Source: Pipra filicauda (Eukaryota; Chordata; Aves; Passeriformes; Pipridae). From it: DNA of 64,000 nucleotides. Positions 51,140 through 61,238 of the stretch are shown in pieces. The notes under the pieces were generated by a model that was given only the letters and a program-made list of their open reading frames with translations, did no database searches and was not told the origin of the DNA. The translations under genes and the position numbers were made by a program. The stretch covers positions 1,027,032-1,091,031 of the forward strand of contig NW_024104400.1 in NCBI RefSeq assembly GCF_003945595.2, read 5' to 3'. The number at the start of each line of letters is the position of its first letter. Position 1 is the stretch's first letter.

Positions 51140-54100
51140 GGAATATGGACCCTTAATAATTAATTTCCCTCAGCTGCCTTCTCAAATCTGATTCCTGCTC
51201 TTGCTCTCATCTTGAAACCCCAACTTCCAATTTTTCATGTTATTTTTTAAACAGCCTTCACCCTGAGGCAGACTTTGCCATGGTATCACTGTGGTAGGAT
51301 GGGCATTTTCAGATGGAGGAAAGAAAAGAGGGATGGCTGGAGTTTGGGTGGCAGGATTGAGAAGAAGCTGCTCCTGAGGCAAAAGTGATCTGGGTGGCCA
51401 AAGTAAGAACTTCTCTCTCGTGAGTAAAATGACAGGCAAAGACAATTCCCACTGAGAAAATAATTCCATAAAATCAGACTCATCCAAGACCTAACTGATC
51501 ATTGCCTGATCAACAATTCCCATTTTCTACTAACTCTAATACTACATCTAGTCCTTGTTTTCCAAGAGGATGACAAGGAAAAGGATGACTTGCTTCACTA
51601 TGGCTTGCCCTAATTCCACATGTGCCTCATGAATGCCCTTCTCAGCATTCCAAATCAAGTCAGGAGTCCTTAGAAAGAGGCCAGATGACTTCATTAAACT
51701 CCAGAGCAGTCCAGGGTGGGCAGAACTCCTAAGTTTTCCTTGGGAGAGAGAATAAATTAACTGAGGGTGAGGGGGAAAACATTCCAAAGGGCACCAGTAA
51801 CCCAGGGGTTTGCAGCTAACTGGAGAAAAAAGTGCTCCCTGGCATTTGAGCTGCCTTTGGTTCCCCCTGGGATCTGTTTATAGTTCAGACCAAAGTCTGG
51901 AAAGACGTTAATTGCACAAGGTTCTTCCTCAGGAAATGAGAAAGTCGGAGGTTAATCCTGAGGCCCACCCAGGCCGTGGTTGTTTTCTGTCCTTCCCGGG
52001 GCTGAGAAATGCGTTGGAGAAGCCCCACTTTGCTCTGCTGGTTCCCTCAGAGCCAGCCCTTGGTGTTAAAGTCAACAGACCATCATCAGCTGTTTCAGTG
52101 GGAGAATCCCTGATGGATCTGCTGCTCCATTGCTGTGGCAGAAATGGAGCAGCAGAGAAGAACATGGACATCAAAAATGAGTGTTTGGCACAGCCTGAGG
52201 TTACTGGGAAGCTCTGTCCATCCCATCCCTTCTCAGGGTCGGGTTCAGAGCTTGTTTTTTTAATTAGTTTTGTCAAATATGTGGACAATTTTAGCTGGAA
52301 TGAAAAGAAAACAACACAACGGCAGCGTTTTGAGGAAAATTAAGTAATTTATGTGGCCGTTCAGCACAATGATCCGTGTTTTCACAGCGCAGTGAAGGTG
52401 TAGATAAATGCACTTGGTTAATGTAAAGCACCACAGACTGTATTTTTGTACTGATTTTATGTAGTCTTGTCCATGGGAAAATATCATCCATGTGCTCTTT
52501 CCACCCAACATTTGTGACTCTGGTTTAATCCAAAATTTAACTTCTCCAAATTAACTTCTCACAGAAAGAAAGATATCTGATATGTCACTGCAGAGTACAT
52601 TTTAGGAGCAAAATCTGGTCGTTTCAGGAAAGATGAGACAAATCCATTTATTACTCACTCAAATACTATTTTTATTTACATTTTATTTTAATTGACATGT
52701 TGCAATCCATTATATGCCTTGGATTTATTTATATTTGAAAGATGCTGAGCCCCATTCTGAGTTTAACTCCAGTAAAACTCCATCAGCTGCACTAGAACTG
52801 TGCCTGTTTTCACTAGCAGGAAAAATGCCTCAGTGAACTAAATTTCCTTAGAGAAAATCCCTGAAAAGGTGCTTTTCCAGCCCTCTGAAGGGCAGCAGCT
52901 GGATTTCATTCCAAAGGAAAGCAGGGCCATATTTTACAGGCCAGATTCTGCCTGGTGCTGATTTTTATCCATGTGCCAGAAAATCTGATATTGAAAGGGA
53001 AATACTGGCAGGGAATTTTTACCTTTACATCCAGTTCTCATTCTGTGTTCCCACAGAGGAATATTCACCAGGTGCTGGGACACAGACCTTGGAATAAGCT
53101 GGACTCTTGAGTTAAATCTCCCCAGTTAACTGAGTCCTGTAGTCAGGATATTGTTCCCAGCCTGCTCCAGGTTGTGGGATTTAAGCCCCTATAGGAGGTG
53201 ACTTCATCTGCCTGGAGCATAATTGGGATTTTTACACTCCAGATCAAGATTAACAATTTTTCTGAGATTTATTGAATAGTCAAATGGTGATATCTAGTGG
53301 TGGTTTCCTTTAGTACCTTTCAGGTCAGGATTTCCAGAGCTTTACAACCATTTTGCAACTAAATCTCAAAATCCACATTTTCTTTGAAAGAAGGATTAAT
53401 TCCCACAAAAAGGATGCCAGGTTTGCAGGACAACACTTTCCATCAGTTGATGTTCTTCTATTCTGCAGGTTAAAATCTAGAAGGACTCAAAATCTGGAAG
53501 GCCAAACCCTTCCCTTTGGGACTATAAAAAATGGAATATCAGATAATCAGAAAAATCTCAAACACTAAATACCTGTATTTTTCATTCATTTCTCTTTTAA
53601 AGAGGAAAATGCTATTTGCTTGTCAACTTGGCATGAAACTAAGTGTGAGTGGCTTCCTTTTTCACCCAAAATTTAAAATACTGAGCTGCTTTTAATGGGC
53701 TGAAATCTACTTTTTAGCAGCGTTCCTTCTCTCTCTCCTCAAGTTTATACATGACATTGCAATACTGATTTTTTCCTCTCTGTTTTGCTCCTGCTTTACA
53801 TAAAGGTTTCCAAGATTCAGCTGTTTGATTGTAATTAACCTAATTTTCTTCCTCTTTAGGAGAAGATCCTCACAATTTAATCCCTTCCTGCTTTTCTTTT
53901 GCGTTATTTTATTTGTGGTAACTCCATCAATCTGCTGGGAATGTAAATCACTTGTGAGGGGCAGTGGTTGCTTGGGAAATGAGTGCCCAGGTGGCAACAA
54001 ACCCTCCCACTCCCACATGTGACATCCTGGTTGCCTCTTATGAATCCCAAGAGGGGCAAACCCCTCCCTTCTTCCCTCCTGTTCCATGTAGGGGTTGTGG

Positions 54101-54670
54101 ATATTCCCTTTCACTTGAGGGAAGGCAAAAAGTCTGGAGGAATATTTGATGCTGTGGAGCAAACTGGAGCAAATTTGTCTCTGGAGCTGAATTACTGGAG
54201 CTTGCACAGAATGTGTTAGGAATCCTGTGTAAGCATGTCCATCAGGGCTTTATTTTCCTTGGGATGCTTGTTTGGGGCTCTCTTTAGGGAAAACATTTGT
54301 GGCTATTGTTACAATATTTAAATTGCAATTCCTTGGAAACAATCTGGCACCTCACCAACTTTTCCTGGGGCTTTTTTTGCTGATGTTTAAGTGCTCAGAG
54401 AAGGTGAGCAAAGGGTTGAGGAGCTTCCCTTGGGGAAGGGTGACTGCAGGGGGCCTGAGGAACTGGGACTTTAAAACCAGCCCCAGAAGACTGAGACTTG
54501 CAGGGGGTTCCTGTGTCTCACCACTGCTGCTCCTCCCCCAGGGTAAGTGCTGACAGCATCTTTCCTAAACACAACCCTAGTTGTGTGACATTGAAATGTG
54601 GGCTCTGGACTCTGTGGAACTCTCAGTGGGAATGTTAACTCTGGGATGGATGCAGGCTCAAAGATCTGGG

Positions 54671-54908
54671 GGGGTCACCTGGAGAAGAGAAGGCTCCAGG
54701 GAGACCTGAGAGCCCCTTCCAGGGCCTAAAGGGGCTCCAGGAGAGCTGGAGAGGGACTTGGGGACAGGACAAAGGGGAATGGCTTCCCACTGCCAGAGGG
54801 CAGGGTTAGATGGGATACAGGGAAGGAATTCTTGGCTGTGAGGGTGGTGAGACCCCAGCACAGATTGCCCAGAGAAGCTGTGGCTGCCCCTGGATCCCTG
54901 GAAGTGTT
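54671..54908 (+). mobile_element. CR1 LINE fragment (3' terminus missing)
   Basis: 'gggtcacctggagaagagaaggctccagggagacctgagagccccttcc ... atggcttcccactgccagagggcagggttagatgggat ... ggatccctggaagtgt'. It stops before the canonical 3' end. Confidence 0.9.
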
Positions 54909-57254
54909 TCCCTGCCTCTCATCCCTGGATAGGAGCACCAAGGCTTTGCTTCCCTGGGTTCTGACTGACTATTTAGGGATCGTTGATCTTCCTCAAAAAA
55001 TTTCTAATTTTGTGCAATAATTCAGTTTCTTAATCTGCTGTGTTGCTATTTTTTGTTCTCATTCCCATCTGTGATCACACACTTCTGCTTTCCAGTGCCA
55101 AATTTGTGAGGCACACGAACCATTTATTCACTTGCTCTGCCTGTTGCTCAACTGTGTAAAGTTGGTGTTTCAATAATTAATTACTAATTTGAGAGGCAAC
55201 AAAAGTTAACAAAGAAGAGCGAGAGAGAATCCAGACTCTCATTTTTTGCTTTGTGTACATAAAGTGTATTAGTGCTTTGTTTCAAATGGATGAATTTGTG
55301 AATGTAACGGAACAGGGAACAGGATTGCAAAGCAATTTCCTGAAAATCTCAGCTTGATATTTTAAATTAACAAATTTTGTTCCTCTTTTCTGTTAGTTGA
55401 ATCATAAAAAAGCCCCAAAGCTTTCTTGGAATAGAAAGTGAAAACGTTCCTGTTGCATATGCAACGTTGGTGCAAATTGGGCTGTAAAATATTCCATGTG
55501 GACACTTGTGCTGGTGGTGCTTGGAATGGAAACGGGCAGAGCTCCCTTTCCTTTGCTGCCCAGGCACTGCTCCAGCCCAGCCATTAAACATCAGGGACAG
55601 GTCACTGCTCACAGGCAAAGCCATGGCACTGAAAGGGCTTTGGGGCAGATTTATTGAATATCCTTATATAACAAATACACCCCAGGAAATGGCCACCTGC
55701 TCATGTTTATTCCACAAGGAGAAACCAAAGCCTGCATCCAGCAGGACTTCAAGAAAAGCACAGACATCCAGAGGGGTGTGTGTGGGACCAGAGTGGGTGC
55801 CCAAGAGAGCAGCTCATAAGTGGAGACTGATCTCCACACCGAGCTGAAATCCATGGATTAAATATCCATGGTATCACTAGAAGGAGGCATGAAGTGCTTG
55901 CTCCTCTGAGGAGGGAGTGTGTGCAAAGAGAAAGCCTTATTCTTTTCATTTATTCTTATTGATGTTGCATTTACTCAAGGTAATTTCGTTCAAATTCTCA
56001 CTAAACCCAGATTTTTGAGAGAAGTCACTGATGTTACATTAAACCCCCATCCTGCCTGGGCTCTGGGGAGTTCACCCCCCTCACTGCAGCACGAAGTTAC
56101 TTCTCGGTGTCTTCATGGCCTGTGAGGTGCTGAGAAAACCCCCTGTTGCAGCTTTGGATTTTCAGGGGTTTTCCATTGCTGCTGCCCAGAATAGCTGTGG
56201 TTGTGATCCTGCCCAGAAAGGGAAGTGGGCTGAGGGGCGTGGAGGCTTTTCGGGTAAACTGGAAAAAAGGTTTACTTCTAAAATAGGCAAAAAAAAAAAA
56301 AATGGTAACACTGAAACATCATCTGGGTGCTCCCAAACATCATGTGGTGGATCTCTAAACTAATTAATAGAGTTCAGCAAGGCCCACTCTGTTCTCCTCC
56401 CAGTCCTCCTCGTTCCACCAGGTGCCTGTCAGTACAGTTGTGGGATCAGAATCCAGCCTGGAAACCCTAAAATGTGGCAAAGAGCATTACATTAGGGAAA
56501 AAATGAAAGCCTGTCCATAAACAGTGGATCAAATGGTGCTCACATGAAAAAGTGGTTCAATAATGTCAATAACCACTACAAGAGGAACAACATTTGTATT
56601 TTGTTATCACAGAACTTTGGGAAAATATTTTGTCCTTGGCTTTTGGTTTATTCATAGCTAGTGTGTGTAATGGACAGGGGCAAAAATAAGGATTTAAGGG
56701 AATCAACAAGGTTATTTAGATAGAACTTCAGGGTAAAATGATGCAAAAGGGAAAAAAATGAGCATATTTTAATATTATTCTCTCTGCTGACCTTCCTCAG
56801 GTACTGTCCCAACTCTGTTGTTTTTTCTGGTTCCATTATCAAACAAATATTGATTCTACACACAAAACCATTTTCCAGAGCTCTGTCGAGCTCCCCTCTG
56901 TGGGTATTTTTTCCCTCCAAGATCCAAAGGTTTCATTTTTGGCTTAAGGTAAATGTAGGTGAATATTCATTTTCTTGCCTTTTTTCCCAAGCAAAAAAAA
57001 ATGATTGTTTGGGGGTGGAGGGGAGTGGGAGGTTCTCAGAACTTTTTCCATGCCACCAAATAGAACAAGTCCTCAGACTCTTAAATTTAGCACCAAATAT
57101 TTCAGCAGAAAGAGGAAATATGATGGCTTGGGATGTGAGCCCAGGCTCAGAGCTTCCGCTGCTCTTCGCTCTGGCTGAGTAATGTCTTAATTACTTCTTA
57201 ATTGCTGTTAAGAGCACTGTGTTCTCACTCCTTTAGAGTAAGGAGTGATCCCTT

Positions 57255-57478
57255 CTGAGATACTGGGAAGAGATTCTTCCCTGGGAGGGTGGGGAGGACC
57301 TGGCACAGGTTGCCCAGAGAAGCTGTGGCTGCCCCTGGATCCCTGGAAGTGTCCAAGGCCAGGTTGGACGGGGCTTGGAGAAACCTGGGATAGTGGGAGG
57401 TGTCCCTGCCCACGGCATGGGTGGGACTGGATGGGCTTTCAGGTCCCTTCCCACCCAAACCATTCTGTGATTCTGTGA
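57255..57478 (+). mobile_element. CR1 LINE 3' fragment
   Basis: 'tgagatactgggaagagattcttccctgggagggtggggagg ... gtccaaggccaggttggacggggcttggagaaacctggg ... ttcaggtcccttcccacccaaaccattctgtgattctgtga'. Confidence 0.94.
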
Positions 57479-58627
57479 ATTCAAATTAACCACGATAAAG
57501 TAGAAAGAGGTCACTCCTGGAGGGTATCCCTGTCTTCCAAAATTTATCCTCCTCTTGCTTCCCAACTGGCATCAGGAACAGGGAGCTCCTGTGCTGCTGA
57601 GGCCCAGGAGCTGTGTCGGGGTGACGCTGGGCTGTGACTCCCACATGGAATTGGGTCACCAGCCTGTCTCTGGCAGCTCAATTTTGGTGTCATTTGGGTG
57701 GCTGAAGGGAACAAATAGGCCATCGATCCGTCTGGACGCAGCCCCGGGCCCCTGTTTTAATTGCGTGTATTCTCTGCACTAAATTTATCCCTCTTGAAAC
57801 ATCATCAACCTAAAAGGAGCTTCACAGCAGAGGAATTTGACCCCATACGTTGGGGTTTTTTTCCTCTGTGTTATTAAAATCTGTTAAACGCTGTTGCAAA
57901 TAATTTTATTTTTCCATCTCTCCAACTATTCTAAGCAGCTCAGTTTTTGATGCCATTTTCAAGTGGTGAAGAGAGATGAAGAGAACTTTTCTTGTAAATC
58001 CTTCTTATAGGGAGAAGCTTTAAGCAATCATTGAATCTTATTTGTCTCACACAGGTGACTTCCACCTGCACGGGTGACCTCCATCCCTGCAACTCTGTGT
58101 TTAGCACAACAAACTGGGTGGATTGCATGATTTACTGATGAAAACTGATTATCGGAAATGTTGCTGCCGTGTTTCCTCTGCAGAAATCCAGGGAAGCCCA
58201 CGGTGAGATGGAGCTGTTTCTGGATGGGGCTTTTTTTATGGGACCCATTCTGTCAGGTCTGGCTGCTCTGACAGTGAAGATTAATTTTGTTCCCCTCCAA
58301 GAAGGGTTTTTGAGAGACTGGGAGCCAAAAATGCCCAGAGTTAGGACTAACATGCCCCTTGTGCCGTTGGTCTGAGGGCTCACGAGGCTTTCCTTCGAGG
58401 AAGCATCCGCAGGAGGAGCCTCTATTTGGCCATGTTGTTCCAAAGGGTGCGAATCTCCAGTGGGATCTCCCAGCTGGAAGCTGATGGACCAGGGAGGGGA
58501 GTCTGGGAGGTGGAGCGTTTGCTCCTCCCTTTGCAGCCACCCACACGATGCGTGTGTGTCCAGCAGCATTCCCAACTGCTCACCCGCCAGAGCCACCAAC
58601 TGGGAGCAGCCAGAGGCTCCCAGGGAG

Positions 58628-58877
58628 ATGGAGGAGCAGGGAGCAGCCGCTGTCCTGGCTGGGTCCTTGCTCTCCTGCCTTCTCCAGGCCCCCGGGGTGG
58701 GAGCCCTGCAGGAGCCGCTGCTGGAGGACGTGACCCTGGAGAACATCAGCTGGGCAGCCGAGGAGGCCCCAGGGAATGAGTCCTCGGAGCACACGTTCTT
58801 CTCCCTGGATTATCAGCACGTCCAGGTGCCCTTCGAGATCACCCTCTGGATCATGTTGGCATCCCTGGCCAAGATAG
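58628..58877 (+). CDS. NHE2-like coding exon 1
   Basis: Starts at the in-frame ATG of [20 protein letters not shown], which gives an N-terminal hydrophobic segment of the expected kind; upstream codons in the same frame lack family character. Ends after LASLAKI in phase 1, donor gtgagg. Confidence 0.82.
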
Positions 58878-61238
58878 GTGAGGGCTGGACAGGGGAAGCA
58901 GGGATGGGATGGGGTGGGAAGGGGTGGCCTTGGCTTCAGATCCTCTCCAGTCTTGGAGCCTGAGATAATGTGCCCAGCCCATTAATGGGAAGTATTAATA
59001 TTGTGTTTTGTATGTACAATTCTATCTATAACACTCTATATAATTTTATATATTATATTATATGTTATATATTATATAATTCTATCTATAGTATTTTATA
59101 AAATATATAATCCATTATATAATATTTTATATTTACAAAAAAAATTTAAGATATGTTATGTATACTGCTGTGTACATTGCTGTACTTATATTTACTGTAA
59201 TTAATTATACAATAATATAATTACATAAATTATATATTATAATATTACTATAATGCAATAATATCAATAAAATGATACATAGAAATAATATTACTAATAT
59301 TACAATATATAATATAAAATGTATAATATTATATATCATCTATTATATATATTTTTGTTATATATTTTTATATATTCATATAGTTATATTACATGCATAT
59401 GTGTATATGTGTATATATTTATATATTTGTATATATGTATATATTTATATATTTATATATTTATATATTTGTATATATGTATATATTTATATATTTGTAT
59501 ATATGTATATATTTGTATATTTATATATATACATTATATATTTGTATATTTATACACACACACACATATATATATGTAATATATATATATGTAATATATA
59601 TATTATATATTCTCCATAGACCCATATATTTTGTTTCTTATATCTATTTCTGAGCGACTTCACCTTCACTGGGTGCACTTATTTCTGCTGCTCCAAGCTG
59701 TAATTTGCTGATGGTGGGAGAACGGGGAATTTCCTGACCCAACGAGGTGAGACAACCCAAATTTTTCTCTCTCCATCCCCTCCCAGGGTTCCATCTCTAC
59801 AACAAGCTGCCTTCTGTGGTTCCCGAGAGCTGCTTGTTGATCTTCGTAGGGCTCATCATGGGGGGGATCATTTACGGCCTGAACGACAGGTCCCCCCCGG
59901 TGATGGACAGCGACATCTTCTTCCTCTACCTGCTGCCCCCCATCGTGCTGGACGCCGGTTACTTCATGCCCAGCCGCCCCTTCTTCGAGAACATCGGCAC
60001 CATCCTGCTCTACGCCGTGGTGGGCACCATATGGAACGTGTTTGGGATCGGCTTCTCCCTCTACGGCATCTGCCAGGTGAGGGCCTTCCGGCTGCAGGAC
60101 GTGTCGCTGCTCCACAACCTGCTCTTCGGGAGCCTCATCGCCGCCGTGGACCCCGTGGCCGTGCTGGCCGTGTTCGAGGAGATCCACGTCAACGAGAAGC
60201 TGCACATCCTGGTCTTTGGGGAGTCCCTCCTCAACGACGCCGTGACAGTGGTGAGGACCAGCCTGGTTTGGGGTGTTTAGCGGTCCTTTAGTGTTTAAAG
60301 GAAGGGTGGGGTGTGAGATCTCAGCCGGGAGAAAAGGAGACTCGGGGGGACCTTCTGTCTCTCTGCAACTCCCTGACAGGAGGGAGGTCGGGCTCTGCTC
60401 CCAGGGAACAAGGGCCAGGACAAGAGGAAACAGCCTCGAGATGCGCCAGGAGAGGTTTAGATTGGATATCAGGGATAATTTCTTCATGGAAAGAGTGGTC
60501 AAGCATAGGAACAGGCTGTTCTGGGCAGTGCTGCAGTCACCATCCCTGAAAGCGTTCCAAAAATGTGTGGATGTGGCACTTGATTAAATAGTTTAGTGGT
60601 GAACATGGTGGTGGTGCTGGTTGATGGTTGGACTTGGTGATCTTGGAAATCTTTTCCAACCTTAAGGATTTTCTGATATGCTGAGGGAAAAGGCATCAAC
60701 AGCCTCTTCTAGCAGAGGGCTCCCGGTCCAATTCTCTGTCCTGAGGTCCTGAGCAGCTTTCAGGTGAACACAGAAGCTTTCAGATGAAGAGCTCTTTGTA
60801 TGTCTGGGGACAGGAACGCCCAGGAGTGCCACAGCAGGCTCTTGGTAGGACCCAGACCTCAGGGAAGGATGGTGACCCTGCACTGTCAAAAATCCCAGCA
60901 GTGTGTTTGGTGTCATGACCACGTGTGGCCACGTCTGGTGAGTGTCTCACTAACACCCATTTCTCTCTTTCATTTTCCCCCCCAAAGGTGCTCTACAAGC
61001 TCTTCCGGTCTTTCTGTGAGATGCCAACCATCAAAAGCGTGGACGTTTTTGCAGGAGTTGGGAAATTCTTTGTGGTTGGGCTGGGAGGGGTGTTGGTGGG
61101 GCTGAGTTTTGGGTTCACGGCCGCCTTCACCACGCGCTTCACCAAGGACATCCGCGTCATCGAGCCGCTCTTCGTCTTCCTCTACAGCTACCTGTCCTAC
61201 CTCACCGCCGAGATGTTCCACCTCTCAGGGATTGTGGC
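58628..61238 (+). CDS. NHE2-like plasma-membrane Na+/H+ exchanger, coding exons 1-3 (rest beyond window)
   Basis: SLC9A plasma-membrane exchangers swap extracellular Na+ for cytosolic H+. Three in-phase exons give 321 residues. A hydrophobic N-terminal segment (8-27) is followed by a short luminal stretch with two N-glycosylation sequons (N39, N50). [20 protein letters not shown] (68-87) is the first conserved membrane helix. Ion-path motifs are intact: [17 protein letters not shown] (199-215, Asp205) and [12 protein letters not shown] (227-238, Asn233-Asp234). Exon 3 has [16 protein letters not shown] and [20 protein letters not shown], ending at HLSGIVA. By eye it is closest to NHE2 (SLC9A2), as in LSLYGICQ-type [13 protein letters not shown] and [14 protein letters not shown]4 is less similar and lacks [15 protein letters not shown]. 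The C-terminal half and regulatory tail are off the right edge. SLC9A2 and SLC9A4 belong to another syntenic block (human 2q12), so this is probably a separate paralog and no symbol is given. Confidence 0.88.
59000..59625. repeat. AT-rich (TATATTTA)n low-complexity island in exchanger intron 1
   Basis: More than 600 bases almost without G or C, made of TATATTTATATATT-like and TATAATATT-like runs plus a (CA)5 spot near 59557. It separates exon 1 from the GC-rich exon 2 by about 160 bases on its downstream side. Confidence 0.92.
59787..60250 (+). CDS. NHE2-like coding exon 2
   Basis: Acceptor ccatcccctcccag. The exon's first two bases complete a Gly codon, then [20 protein letters not shown] begins; it ends [12 protein letters not shown] in phase 0 before donor gtgagg. 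Coding GC content is markedly higher than in the flanking intron. An overlapping 278-codon frame on the minus strand is its shadow. Confidence 0.93.
60322..60670 (+). mobile_element. CR1 LINE 3' fragment in exchanger intron 2
   Basis: 'tcagccgggagaaaaggagactcggggggacc ... gaaacagcctcgagatgcgccaggagaggtttagattggatatcagggataatttcttcatgg', through 'gttgatggttggacttggtgatcttggaaatcttttccaacctt'. A relatively long copy in sense. Confidence 0.93.
60988..61238 (+). CDS. NHE2-like coding exon 3
   Basis: Acceptor ccccccaaag, then [20 protein letters not shown] and on to [13 protein letters not shown], ending in phase 2 (GC|gtgagt). The expected continuation (ITACA...TMKKYVEENVS-like) is not found before 64000. 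Confidence 0.93.

Larger units (their letters stand above)
51140..58627. other. Interval between the TASL-like gene and the exchanger
   Basis: Two CR1 fragments, listed separately. Otherwise no recognised exon, though open frames up to 143-166 codons occur (51912-52343 plus, 53707-54207 minus) with no familiar motif. The 5' UTR and promoter of the exchanger should lie at the right end. This stretch is not a CpG island. Confidence 0.5.

Noticed and set aside
59666..60502. A 278-codon minus-strand frame
   Set aside because: It is the antisense shadow of exchanger exon 2 plus a CR1 fragment; the plus strand encodes clear SLC9A motifs with proper splice sites.
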